64,000 nucleotides of DNA from Membranipora membranacea. Lineage: Eukaryota > Bryozoa > Gymnolaemata > Cheilostomatida > Membraniporidae. Of this stretch, positions 29,901 through 41,462 are shown piece after piece (position 1 is the first letter of the stretch; each line of letters begins with the position of its first letter). The translations under genes were made by a program, and so were the position numbers. The notes beneath the pieces are model-generated. The model searched no databases, was not told the DNA's origin, and saw only the letters and a list, made by a program, of their open reading frames with translations. Where the stretch lies: positions 38,688,001 to 38,752,000 of the forward strand of contig OU612065.1 of the NCBI GenBank assembly GCA_914767715.1, read 5' to 3'.

Positions 29901-31882
29901 CAACGGTTACTGTGGTCGGGTCAATTCGGGTCAGAGGTCTACATCCTTAAGGGTCTCAACTACTAGAGTGATTGTCAAAATACTGCGTGCACCTGAGAAC
30001 CTGAGACCTAGTGCACTACAGTCCACGATCTTAACCACTAAGCTATGGATTTTAGGTGATGATCTCGGAAATAGAGACTATACATCATAAAACATATAGC
30101 TATTAGTCATGCTTTTGCTGTGATTATTATGAACGGCTTACAACACTACATAAAGCTTTCTTCAGACATCTATAATTCCATAAATACTTGACAGAATTTG
30201 ATGAAACTTGGTCTCAACATAGTTCATTATGTCTAGATGATATATTACAAACTGAATCAAACTTAACAATTAACATGTACTATTAGCTAATTGCACTAGT
30301 GATTAGTGGTTGAATATCCATCATTCTTTTAAATTATGATATCTGAAGACAGTGTAGGAGTAGGACATCGACTTATGAAGTCGTAATGTAAATCCATTTC
30401 ACCGCTCTTTTCGACTCGACCCAACTCGTACCTGAATTTAGGGAAATTTCAGTGGCTCGGCTCATTTTCATTTTTGCTGGCTCAATACAACACTAGGTAC
30501 TCTTTATTTTATTTTATTTGAATAGTTAATTTGATTTTGGAATGGTATTTTTTTATTCATCTTATTTATTTTTTGTCTCTGCTACACTAAACTTTGTTGT
30601 TGTTGTTGTTGTTGTAACAAAGAACAGTGGATAGCCTCCAAGTTCCATTCGAGGAAAAATTATGCCTATTAATGTAAAAAGGTACCTTCCTAAATATTCA
30701 GCAAGTACAGTGATTCGGATGTATTACACAATTTATGTGGTAGTGTTTCCTGTGTCCCATTTAATCTCATTGTTGTCTGAACTTTTTGCTTACAAATATA
30801 CTTGTATGATGACCTCACTGAAATTATGCTAATGAAGTGAGGACACTGACACCTGAAAAGTACGTCCCCATAGACTTAATTTGTTATTATTGAGTCCATG
30901 AGGAGTCAACCCAGCGATGTCAGCCCCGAGATGATATGTTCATTTTTTTCTTGTAGTATTTTGGTAAGCTGAGAACTAGTATTATATCTAACCAGTCTGT
31001 AGACAAACAGCCAGCCATGGAGAGATGCTTCACCAATCTTATGGAGGGGATCGAGTGCTCGCTACTCTCTAAAAACAGAGACAAGTAAGTCATCGCCAAT
31101 ATATGATTGCTCAACTACTTATCTTAAATCGAATCACATAATGTCAAGGAAAGAGCACACGTCTACACATCCTATTGGTAGAAAAAGCCCCGAAAACACC
31201 AGAATAAATAGTCTTTGATCTTGTGTTTTGCCCCAGTGACTTGATGTTAAATTTAAATTTATGTGTTATTTAATATTTCGTAAGCAGCCTGGGTTTTTTT
31301 TGCCAAATTCCAGGTAAAGTGTTGTTTCCTTGTTAGGATAAGTGTTCACTATTTGTTGCCCACAAGACAAACTTGTATGCACTCCACATGGCATTTTATG
31401 AAAGGTCGAGGAAGTATTGGCAGAGGATTCAGCCAGTTAAAAAATGATATAAATGAACATTAATAACCGGATCATTAACCAATCAACTGTCGATGAGGGC
31501 TGAGATTTTTCCCCTTTTAAAATTCACTTTCCTTGTTTCACTATGTGAGAAAAATATTGCTGGTACACATACTCTGCTTGTAAAAATATTGAAGGTACCT
31601 TGCATGCAATAAAAAGGTCCCTACTGATGAGAGGCACTAAGAGCTAAATTTAGAATCACAATATACAGTCGGACTAGTCGCCTTATCATGTCTTGAGATT
31701 GGGATGTGTTATGACTGGGTTTTTAGGCTAGTTTGTTACAAAGACTGTTATCTCGATTTTCTAGGTTCACTCAGAATTTATCAGTGTTCAGACGAGATGT
31801 TAACGACTCACTTAAATCTGAGACCAAGTCTACGACGATTATACCGACATCCCAGTCCAACGGAAGTATCGACATGATGTGA
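14945..31882 (+). CDS. XPO7: Exportin-7 (importin-beta family nuclear transport receptor)
   Basis: XPO7/RanBP16 is a RanGTP-binding HEAT-repeat receptor that moves cargo through nuclear pores. Exons: 14945-14959, 15616-15762, 15958-16218, 16518-16595, 16767-16916, 17123-17249, 17677-17750, 18018-18137, 18482-18628, 18936-19055, 19445-19555, 19959-20091, 20480-20585, 21100-21235, 21522-21595, 22378-22522, 22847-23000, 26098-26168, 26635-26831, 27237-27319, 27838-28052, 28692-28830, 29170-29348, 29672-29770, 30957-31084, 31765-31882. They join in frame to 1108 residues; human XPO7 is about 1087. Close matches run the whole length: [11 protein letters not shown] at the N-terminus, [14 protein letters not shown]-type helix in exon 9 ([20 protein letters not shown]), [82 protein letters not shown] and [11 protein letters not shown]. 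The first exon carries only MAQDQ. A 30-nt cassette exon at 24175 would insert ten residues. RanBP17 is the alternative vertebrate name; a single invertebrate orthologue is expected. Confidence 0.96.
15299..15478 (+). CDS. Orphan exon in XPO7 intron 1: possible alternative 3' exon
   Basis: A 60-codon open frame follows a good acceptor ('ttgcttcctcag') and ends in TAG. It opens in phase 0, so it can be spliced directly onto the 5-codon XPO7 first exon, giving a 64-residue protein beginning [16 protein letters not shown] and containing [20 protein letters not shown] do not recognise a family, and no canonical AATAAA was seen close downstream. It may be a small unrelated protein sharing the promoter, a poison exon, or chance. 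The codon content looks more protein-like than neighbouring intron DNA, which is a judgement by eye. Confidence 0.4.
   Translation: MQQQLSERPIPNSTVPLPGGPPVLRECLGAELQKIITNQETPGQQIDTTFCYNDLKTIH
19675..19716. repeat. Palindrome, 'agagactatagat' family, copy 1
   Basis: The core 19681-19710 is a perfect 30-base palindrome: 'ccagagactatagat' followed by its complement. The flanks extend it imperfectly. The same half-site recurs in a hairpin at 34437-34467. It lies in XPO7 intron 11, just after a GGT-rich run near 19634-19660. Confidence 0.75.
20861..20933. repeat. C-rich minisatellite
   Basis: Units of 'cccccctctat' repeat about four times, the last two followed by 'caataatat'. The run is strongly C-rich on the plus strand, within XPO7 intron 13. 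Confidence 0.8.
21733..22214. mobile_element. Foldback MITE with 8-bp target duplication
   Basis: The element 21741-22206 (466 bp) begins 'catagac' and ends 'gtctatg'. Arms of about 125 bases are inverted copies; both contain 'cattggaaggtgtagaagca' in opposite orientation. It is flanked on both sides by the direct repeat 'atttcagg' (21733-21740 and 22207-22214). An 8-bp duplication is typical of hAT or P-type transposition. The open frame of 88 codons inside it is therefore not an XPO7 exon. It lies in XPO7 intron 15. Confidence 0.85.
24175..24204 (+). CDS. XPO7: Candidate 30-nt cassette exon of XPO7
   Basis: Intron 17 holds a 30-base segment with a strong polypyrimidine tract and 'ctag' acceptor before it and 'gtgagt' after it. 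Intron 17 is phase 1, and the segment preserves that phase. Included, it would place [10 protein letters not shown] between MRPLT and STFEAIAQ; skipped, exons 17 and 18 join directly as in the vertebrate protein. It contains no stop in the used frame. Confidence 0.5.
27693..27750. repeat. Exact tandem duplication, 2 x 29 bp
   Basis: The unit beginning 'gataacatgatcgaagccc' appears twice head to tail with no mismatch, in XPO7 intron 20 about 90 bases before exon 21. Confidence 0.85.
29868..30505. mobile_element. Inverted-repeat element with an internal tRNA-like promoter
   Basis: The left end reads 'gtactcttagtgttgtatt' and the right end, near 30480-30500, is its approximate complement, giving TIRs of about 25 bases around 600 bases. 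Inside, the minus strand at 29990-30047 reads as a decayed tRNA head with box A 'tagcttagtggttaagatc' at 30027-30045. No coding capacity. It lies in XPO7 intron 24. The TIR match is imperfect. Confidence 0.45.
30593..30615. repeat. (TTG)n microsatellite
   Basis: About seven TTG units in XPO7 intron 24. Confidence 0.85.
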
Positions 31883-32600
31883 ACTGGTGGTAGTATGGGG
31901 GTTACGAGAGGGATACAGTAGTCTGTCTTCACAACGTGCAGCTAAGAACACAGTCTAAGGGCGGATGTTGTAGGACACATAGACCTAGGACCTGGGAGAG
32001 TGCTCTACAGCGCTCTGTTCATGTTTACACAGAAGGAAATGGTGACTCTGGTTTTTTGTAAACTGATTTTATCAGAATTTTGTGGGTTTGTGGTTTGTAT
32101 CATGAGGTTATGGCAATCGACAACGTTCTATTGGGACAGGGCTATCCTACTTATATCTGAAAACGGGGAATATGTGGGATTGTATACTATTGATACAGGG
32201 CTGAGGATGCATTGCTTTTATGGGGATATTGGGTGTCTAATGGGGAGGTTTATCTCATGGTGAACGTGAACAATCATCGCTTTGTATGCAAAGCTTGTGC
32301 TAAGTAAATGTGAACTTGTATATATTACTGGATATAGGTAAATATTTTTGTTTATAATAATTTTCACCTCATTTTTATGTGTGTTATAATAGTCAGCCAG
32401 CTCGCGTCTTACCACCTATCGCTAGGTTCATGCTCAAAGCCTGAATTACGAGGCTGCTAAAAATGAAGTAATAGTGTTATACAAAACACATCATGTTTTA
32501 TGTCCATGGTCATTATTGTCCCGCCTTCAACTGATATCATATACTATATACATATATATTTTCAACTTCACAATAAAAATTGTTCTTATCCAACCACATA
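31883..32600 (+). other. XPO7: Probable XPO7 3' untranslated region
   Basis: The sequence after the TGA stop has no further gene on the plus strand. A canonical AATAAA lies at 32572-32577, about 690 bases after the stop, followed by T-rich DNA. The frame at 32000-32263 is taken to be untranslated. Confidence 0.5.
32572..32577 (+). terminator. Polyadenylation signal for XPO7
   Basis: Canonical AATAAA, the best candidate downstream of the XPO7 stop codon on the sense strand. Confidence 0.55.
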
Positions 32601-34195
32601 TATAGCCTGTTCGTCTATAGCTTGTTCTGCTGTTGCTGGGTATGATGAATAGTAATCAAAACATTTCCAATCCCTCAAAGTTTATTGAAAAATCATTTCA
32701 TTTTTTATTTTACTGTTTGAACTGATGCCAAACATTAAGCTTATTCGCCTGTCAATAGACGTCTGTTGTCAACGCGACCACATTATTTACTAGGCATGCA
32801 TTCATGCGAATGAAATGGCACTAAAAATTATTTTTAGCCAATAATAGAGCTATTAGCTAAGGGGTCCAAAATCAACTCAAGCAGGTTTTATCACGACCTG
32901 GTTTTATTGAGTGCCTCTCCTTCAATAAATGCCTATAAATCATTTTTTGATTTATTATCTTGGCCGTGTATTAACCAGCGAATAAGCTTATTAGGAAAAT
33001 GACAAAAAGTGATCAAAAATTTGTATGAAAATGATAATAATTCAAATTTTAGACCATGAAAGGTCAATGTAATTAAAAATAATGCTAAGCAGGGAAATTT
33101 TGGCAGCTAAACAGGTGATCCCATCCATGTCAAGAAGCTGATATAAATCTTATAGTGCAGTCACAACAAAAAACTATTATAATGGTCTACATGGAATATG
33201 CATAAAATATAGAATGGTTGGCAAGATCTGCTGTTTAGATGCCGTGCCAGAACATGACATCACATTGGCAGCATCTTAACAGTACAGGATATATGGTTCA
33301 TTAGCCAGTACAGAATACAGTATATATGTCATGTCAATAAAAAAATGAAAGTTTATATCAATGGTACCACAACTAAAACTAAAATTTAAGCTACTGCTAC
33401 AGTCCGTTTGAAGTGTTAAAGCTGCTCCACCAACTGTTGTAGATAGGCGGATAAAGCATGGACCTTAAATTTAGAAATACACCGGCAGTTTTCAGGGCTA
33501 ATTTTTTTGCGGTGCAGATAATCTTTGCCCATTGCCTTGGCGGCTGTTGTTATAAAAGCTCTGCCTGTGTGATTCTACCCTAAGTAGTTGTATAAATAGG
33601 AATGATCTTAGCTGTTTACTTTTGAGAATGTCATTATGACCAAGGGATCTCATCTGATAATCTAAGCTCAGAAAAAGAAAGATGCACAAAATAACGCAAG
33701 TTTGACTAACCATATTTTGCACAACCTATATAAAGATAAAATACTCATAGATATAAATCTAGCTATAAAAATAATATATAATAGTTTTGCATTGAATGAT
33801 GAGTTGATTTCTAACGAATTGGAGAATATAATGCGCAAAGCTACCTTTCGCATATTGAGTGATAGCGAATGATAAAAACAAGCTCTGGTTCACGATGTGA
33901 TGACACTGTCGCTTTTCTTACAAAATTAACAGATATTTTTTACTGACTGCTGTTTACAAATAGACTGCACAATTTTTCAGTGCCAGCAGTACAAAAAATA
34001 AATCTCTTGGATGAAAATAGTACACTCCACTTGATTCAAACCCCTGGAGACCACCAAATTTTGTCTTAATGAAGGCAAATCTGGCATTAGTAGGGCCCAA
34101 TATTCCTTGTTTGAATTAACAGGAGCATTGAAATATAAACTCTGAGTTATATGGAGTACCCTGTAATTATTATCGGTACGAGATTAGCTGTGAGC
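32601..34195. other. Convergent intergenic spacer, XPO7 / first DRAM gene
   Basis: AT-rich spacer presumably holding the DRAM 3' untranslated region on the minus strand. No gene is recognised; several short open frames are unconvincing. Confidence 0.4.
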
Positions 34196-37100
34196 TTAGG
34201 CAGAGGTAAGAAGTGGACTCGTCTCATCTGGAGTTGTCTCTGTCTCATCCAGTGCCACGGCTTTGATAGAAAGTTTTACTCGGCTGAATTCAGAGATGAA
34301 GGTCAGGAAGAAGACGACCACAGACAGACCGATTATCCACTCACTGACTGAAGCCACCAGATGCAGTCCCCAGCCCTACAGCAGTGAAAAACATTGCATT
34401 GTTATGCGGTGATTCACCTGAACCATTGAGAGTAAGGTCAGAGACTATAGATTATCTATGGTCTCTGGTAAGGTTTTATGATTTTAAAGATGTATTTCAG
34501 TTTTCGTTGACGTTTCACCCCTAATTTTTACAATTAATGGCGACTAAAATCATGGGTGCATACCGGTACATACCAGTACCTCATATATGACCCTGAGTGA
34601 TTGGAACTAAGTAACAAGCCATCCTTGAGTAAACTAAGGTGTAAACAGAATCATCAGACAATATAGCTTTAGTAGGAATTCCAACTTTTTTGTGTTATGG
34701 TTGACTTGATCCATTAGGAATTCCGGGAAAATTGCATGATGTGTTATTTCCGTAAATTTCAAGTAGTTTGGTTTACAATACTTACAGGGTCTTGTGGGTC
34801 CCAGTCTAACTTTTTCAGTGAATCGTTTCCATACCAACGCTTCCCCTTTATCTCAGCGCTGACACCAAACCCATATACTAAAAATGTTAAAAGATAACTT
34901 ACTTAGACAAGGTTACTCTTCAATCATCACTGTAAGTTGGCGATACTAGGAGTAGGAGTAGGAGGTAGCTCAGTTGGTTAGAGCGCCTGCCCTTTAACGC
35001 GCAAGCAAGGTCCTGGGTTCGAATCCCGCTGCAGTCTATTGACTACTGGGCTCATATGACGCCCCAGGTTTGCTCCGACCTGCCTGCAAACTGAGAACAA
35101 CTTGGCGCCGAATACGGCGGCCGCGCCCTTAAGGCACTGATATTTCTCAGTCCTCGGACGGAGACAACACTTGCGATTTTAACCCACATTTTTTTTTTAA
35201 ATGAAATACGCTCAAAAGTGTTTTTACTATGGAGGAGGCTTCTTGGTGTAGAAATTATACCAACCAACATACCATGAGTGTCTATGGCCAAGACTATATA
35301 ATTTAGAAAGGTAAGCTACAGGTTATTAATATTTTTGTAGCTTTCTCAAGGTCGTAGATTGCACAAAATTTTGTTAATGGTTCCAAAGTGCCTGACTTAC
35401 AAAGTATAAAAGCTACCAGCCCTGTCATGCTGATACAAAGTCTGAGTACCCAGACACAGAAGCTGCTGGACCGGGGTGACATCACTCTTGTGATTTCTGT
35501 GTGTATAAAGTTGTAGACTAATCCAAGGCTAAAAGTGACGACAGCGCTGGGCATATGGACGGCCCGTAGACTCGTCTCCTGCAATAGAAATGTGAATAGG
35601 TGTTAGAAGAAGCTGTGAGAAATTAAACATAAGTAAACATACGCAATAGAAGCTTTTGATATGAATAAAAAATATGAATGGAATTGTTTGTGAAATAATA
35701 ATAATAACTGATAACTTTGTTCTTATAATACTGAGTTGTAGTCTGAGCCCCCAGACTCTTGCCCCCCCCCTCCTCTCGACGTCCCCCATTTCATCCCTAT
35801 TTGTTCTAATGATGTCTTGACTCTTGACCTTTTCTAACAATATTGGTTTCCGGGTCTGTAACAGTTTGATCAGCACAGTGTCACAAGCCTGATTTCATTT
35901 AGGATCATCAATCAGCTGACAACCTCAACTAATTATCATAATGTCCCTAAACCACTGCTGAAAATTTTCCTAGAAAGCGTCATTATTCAATAGTATGTCC
36001 AACATCATTATTTCAAAAACACTCTCTTTCCAGAGATTTCACTTTCACAGCTGCATCAGCTTGTCACCCACGTGGAAGAGTATTAAAACAATGCTGAACC
36101 ATATTATGATTAAATTATCGGATTATCTTCCTTTTATCTGCAAAATTTGATTGTTTAAGAGAAGTGAGAACAAGCCAATCTAACCACAAACTTGATAATT
36201 ATCATTAGACTAGCGTCACCCTAAATTACCCTGGATTAAGGGGTACTGTCAATAAATTTGAGAACCAACAGCATGTTGTTTACTGTTTGGACAACCGTAC
36301 AGAGAAAGTTCCTCAAATATGCAACCACGAGATCCAGGTTAGCTTTATCATTCCGAGGATGCTTTGGCAAAGAGCCAAATTAATTTTACAGACACATTAC
36401 ATCATTATTATTAAACATAGTCACAAGAGCAACAGTTTTAATGTTTTGTAACCTTTGTAACCATTTTCAACTTGTTTCAACTTGTTTCACACAATATGAT
36501 AACTTTTGCTCTCGATTGAACACAACTGATAATTTCACGGAAGATTCCAGCACCAAGGGATACTCCTTGTTGTTATTTTACCATTAGCGGAGTATTATGG
36601 TAACTTTGGTATAATGACAGGTTGGCGGAAATTTTATATGTATGATGTAATGGAAAGTATTTAGTGTCTCTAGTGGCTAAGTTTTCATCGCCTTTACTGC
36701 AGTTATAAAAGGAAAACTATCTAATTATCATTTAATGGAAATTTCTCATGTGATGTGCTAGAAATACTCCAAACATCCTCTCAGCCCTAGCAGTGTGATC
36801 CTCACCTTCCAAACACCAAACAAACTAAGCTACTTAATTTGGCCATTATGTTTGTGGATGGTGGTAGTGATGAGTTATAGTGATGATAAATAGCTCCATC
36901 ATGATGACATTTCCCTGAACCATCCACAACTGCAGTTGTCACCCCAAGAAAATCCAAAACTACAGTATAAAGTCCTTAATAGTACAATATGTATAACAAT
37001 ACCTCAAAGTTGGCAACCATTGTCATGCCAAAGCATGAAACTGCTCCAATGCCAAATGATATACAGTTGAGTTTTGTCAGCTTCAGGTTCTTGTCAGGAT

Positions 37101-38511
37101 TGTATAACTGGACCCATTTATATCGGATTATCATCCCGCAAAAGCCTGAAACAAGAAAACATAGAAGTTATCATCTCGACAGCCTTTATGCGGTGACTTC
37201 AATCTTGCGAACTAGACATAACCTCATATATACATGAAATACAGCTAGAAAAATTCGGAGGCAACACTTCAGTAAACCAATTTGTACATGTTGTGGCCAG
37301 TTTATTACCATCATTGAGGCTTTGTAAAACATGCAGTTCTGTTTACCAGCTGGCCCTTAAGAAATTTAAGATAGATATATAGATAAAAACATAATAGGCA
37401 TACAATGACCAGGGACCAGGGTAGGTACAGTTTTTTTGGAATGAGCAATATCCTGTATGGGGATAAAACGAAAACAATCAAATCACCTAATCACTCATAA
37501 TACAGATATAGATTTGCAGACATATCATAACATTTCCACAGCGCTGCACCGCAGTGATAATGAAAGCAATTGATTTTTATTATTGATGCTGGGGTTTTGC
37601 TTTCTACTACAATGTAACGGCCAGGGTAGTTTAATCACCCTCATATTATAACAATTAGCATAATTGTGCAAAGACGAGTTTCCTGCAGCCCTTGATATTT
37701 AGACTAGTAGGCAAGACATATCTTACCAAATATAGCGCTCATAGTCAGTAGCTGTCCAAATATACAGCTCTCAGGAATGGTCGTCCCTGTATCACTGTGG
37801 AGAAACAAAGAAAACATTGTTATCAGCGCATCCATCTACTTTCCTTTGCAGCGCCATGCCAGTAGGAGACCATTCAGATCAATATCACAGCCCAATTACT
37901 AAGTTGAGCCTGTGTAGTTGTGCACACATCACAGCTTTAGATGCGTGATGTGAGAGTCGTACGTCACATAAGTTACCTTTTAATTCGGATTGACATTTAT
38001 TGATGGCGAGTGTTAGTCAGCATGTATAACTGTTAGTGCTGTACTTCATGTTCAAGATGTCATAGTCTTGTACTATTTTGTCCTTTGTGACTTGCCCGAG
38101 GTATCAACTCGTCAAAGTCAGTTATTTATGATACTACACTGTCAGAGCATCATGTGGGAACAACTTGGAGATATCAGTGCTTATATTTAATCTACTCTCC
38201 TCATCTTTTCTATCCAAATACATGTCCATGTTTCATCTGGGCCTATGGTAATATGTAAATGTACTGTCTTGTATCAGGGCGATACCGTGGTTGTTGGACA
38301 CAATGGTTTGCATAAATTTGAAGTCCAAATACTGCGAGCTTAATATTTGTGTATTTATGAATGACAGATCTGAGAATTGGTCGGATATTTACCTGATATA
38401 TGGCCACCAAGGGTAAACATCTCCTCGGACAACAGCTACTATATATGATGTGAAGAATGCAAACATAGCGCAGACCGACCCGATGAGGGGAACTAAGGCC
38501 AAATAATTCAT
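34196..38511 (-). CDS. DRAM-family lysosomal membrane protein, paralogue A
   Basis: DRAM proteins (Frag1/DRAM/Sfk1 family) are multi-pass membrane proteins of lysosomes linked to autophagy and stress responses. Exons in transcript order: 38393-38511, 37727-37794, 37003-37145, 35401-35578, 34786-34877, 34196-34375; they join in frame to 259 residues. Hydrophobic stretches suggest five or six membrane segments. The family signature DTGTTIPESCIFGQ spans the exon 1-2 junction, followed by IRYKWVQLYN and MTMVANFE. The C-terminal segment VSEWIIGLSVVVFFLTFI matches the last helix of DRAM2. The tail ends ETSPLLTSA, a dileucine-type lysosomal sorting motif. It is more diverged from vertebrate DRAM2 than paralogue B. 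A SINE lies in its intron 4, and 5' untranslated exons probably lie beyond 38511. Confidence 0.9.
34437..34467. repeat. Palindrome, 'agagactatagat' family, copy 2
   Basis: 'cagagactatagat' is followed by 'tatctatggtctctg', an imperfect inverted copy. It shares the half-site with the perfect palindrome in XPO7 intron 11. It lies in the last intron of DRAM paralogue A. Confidence 0.6.
34961..35199 (+). mobile_element. tRNA-derived SINE, copy 1
   Basis: The head 34961-35035 carries a good box A ('tagctcagttgg') and box B ('gggttcgaatccc'), but its acceptor-stem ends do not pair, so it is not a functional tRNA. A unique body follows ('gcgccgaatacggcgg' near 35105) and a T-rich end at 35191. A diverged relative lies at 60391-60556. 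It sits in DRAM paralogue A intron 4. Confidence 0.8.
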
Positions 38512-41462
38512 CTCAGCTAATCAGTCAGCTATCTGCAAGACAGAAAATCAATGTACTCAAATATAAACGCAGGTGAAATATGCCTGGCTAACATGGGTGG
38601 GGGGGGGGGGGAGGAGGGATATGTATACAAGAGAAAATGTTGTTCAAAATAGTACTTTGATTGGTTGTAATGCGCATTTAAGATATGCAGAAGGTGATCG
38701 AAAAATGTGTGTGATGATATTTGGATGAAAACAAAAGTTCTATGACCGAACCCTGGATAGCAGCCATGTAAATATATAATCATAAAGTACATGCGGACTG
38801 AGAGGGTGTGGTAAGCACTGATATATGTGGCAGCACTATCAGGTATACATGTTTATGTTTTTTGGAGTGTATCCATATTTTAGGAGCATTTTGTTGCCAA
38901 CTGCAAGGCAGCAACCATTAACATACCTGTGATGATATATAAATAAATAGGTTTTTTGGCGAGCAAAGTGAAAGTGAGGTTAAATAGATTTCAGACGGGC
39001 GTTTTCCTCCGATCCCTGGGATATACTGCAGTCTTCCTCTTGCTGGAAAAGAGAAGTATCAATGCTGTCATCTGAATCAAATGCTATATTTCACGGTGAC
39101 AACTGTCAAAACACGCTCTCGGCAGACAGGCTTGAAAAAGCAAAATGAACCTAAAAACTCCTCGTTATATACAAAAAGGAGTCTCCTTTTTGTGGACTGA
39201 GTTTGGTGTGGAAAGTTTCTTAGGTAGGAATTTGGCAATCATGTTTTAATATTCGGTCAATGATGGTTGGGTGGTAATGGGGAAATATTCAATTTACACA
39301 TGGAAAAGAGAACAGTCACTGGATTGTCAGCTGTAGCCATAAAGTATTCACAGGACTGAGAAATGTTTTTTCACAATACAGTGCATTGTAAAAAGATGGA
39401 AGTGTGGGGGCACAACACAATCAGATTAAATGTAAGCTTGTAATTATGTTGGGATATCATAGTTGGCAACCTTCCAAGTTGTCTTAGTTCTGTTATTGTG
39501 ATGGGATTTTATGATGGCTGTTGCCAGTCTATGTTGCAAGACCAAATCAGTGATGGTGAAATACTACCAGCAGGTCAGGGTCAAATACTGTTCAATACAT
39601 CTTGATAGGTTCTAAAGAAAGTCTATGATCACAAAAAAACAATTCAGTAATTGATTGCCTGTCAAATCTTAGCCATAATTGGCTTCCAGCCAAATGATTC
39701 AAGCAAGCATGAGATCGGAAACAAAGCACAAAGGTATTGAAATCTATTAATAAAAGCATATTATGTCTCAGGAGACTTTCTTCCTCAGGAAACTTGTCAC
39801 AGGCAGTTCGTTTACATTGTCTTTAGGGTACCATGTAGAAGTAGAAGGCATACGCCAATGTGGACCATGGAGGTTCTCGTAAACATAGCAATTGACTGCT
39901 TGTTCCAAATGTTTATCACCAGTCACCACTGCTGTATAATTTCATCGGACATTCCTGTGAGTGGGGTATTTTCCCATTTTATACGGACTCTAGCATTCGC
40001 CACATTCAACGTCATACTTCATGCGGCAATATCTGAGTAAGAAGTTAGTTATCAGTGTGTGACATAAACAAACAATGATAGATACGAGGCTTGAGAACCT
40101 TGTATGTTTACAAAGGTACTTACCTTATAAGATATACGCTGGAGATACAGATATTCGTCAGGTACAATAAATCTCAGAGACAGATCAATAAACAAAGTCA
40201 CTGCGAGAACAGCTGCAGGCCACAAATTCAATCAAACAAGACTGTAGTATCCGCACTCTAGAGCAGGAATGGTGTATTGTTGTGCTGCACCATGAAAAAG
40301 AATTCACCACCCAAGAGTTGAACTTTAGACTTGGCTTATTAGAAAAACACTAAGAATTATCTTGAGCGCAGTTGGTAATCATAAACGTTCTTTCACTGCG
40401 CTGAACAAAGACTACTAACATTTATCACATGACTACTCCCGTTCAATATATTAGTCATCCAGTCAATTCAAGTTCGCCCAGCTGATTTATAAATTCCATA
40501 ATAACAGTGTAGCCTTATAATCCACAAAACAATAACAAAGTTGATATCACAAAGTAGTCTCGCGTTCCACACAGTGGTTAGGATCATAGGCCAAGTACAA
40601 AGATCAATGACCCAATAGAATAAAAGCAATATAGCCCAATCAACAAATCTTCATTGAGGCAAGGATGGCACTGTGGCTTGCCAAGTCACATGCTGTTTTC
40701 GCATCCCGTTTTAGACCAACATAGTAGACATAGTTGGTCTACTATCAGTTCCTGCTTGGAGTTGAACTCTTACTTTTGTACTTGGACTCCTACTTTGGTA
40801 CTTAATTCAACCTTCAAGTGTAAATATGAACGTACTAGCAGCTAGTGCGTGGAGAAATGCAAGGGAGGATACCGCCACATTATTCCTAAGCTTCACAGCG
40901 AGAGATAAAGATAGCGCGAGTAGTTCAAGTTCTTGAACTGTAGTGCGAGAAGTTTATAGAGAATTTGTTCACAGCTAAAGTTATTTTTGAGGATTGAACA
41001 GTAGAAAGTGAGAGTGTTATAAATGTATTATAAAAAGCTAAAACAAATATCCCAAGTTTTAGACATCATTATCAGTAAAAAATAATGCCGATAAGCCAAA
41101 AGAAAAATAACACTGATAATCTAACTGAATTCAGATTTATAATCTGACCTTATAATCATGTGCGGACAAGTCACATGAAATTTCAGTGATAAAAAAAGGG
41201 GTGGAATTCAAAACACTTTTAACAAGATTTATAGAAACAGAAAATATGGATGACACATATTGGCCAGGCAACTCCTCAATACTTTGTGGGTATGCGTGGT
41301 TTGAACAAGGAGGGTGCCCTAAACTCCCTGGTTTGAAGCAGTCAAACTCTACAAACTTTGATCCGATCAACTAAATCACAGTCAAAAATAAATAAAATGC
41401 ATAACTGTTAATTATTGTCCGATTGTATAACTAGAAATCTCTGTAGCTGTGAAAAGCTTAAG
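38512..41462. other. Spacer between the tandem DRAM genes
   Basis: It should contain the promoter and 5' untranslated exon(s) of DRAM paralogue A (38512 upward) and the 3' end of paralogue B. A poly-G run (about 38597-38610) and a 9-bp inverted repeat ('tagaccaac', 40712-40741) are visible. No coding gene is recognised. Confidence 0.4.

Noticed and set aside
32000-32263. Plus-strand 87-codon frame after the XPO7 stop
   Set aside because: It lies in the likely XPO7 3' untranslated region before AATAAA; the peptide shows no domain.
34961-35035. Possible functional tRNA gene with good A and B boxes
   Set aside because: The acceptor-stem ends do not pair and a SINE body follows, shared with 60391-60556.
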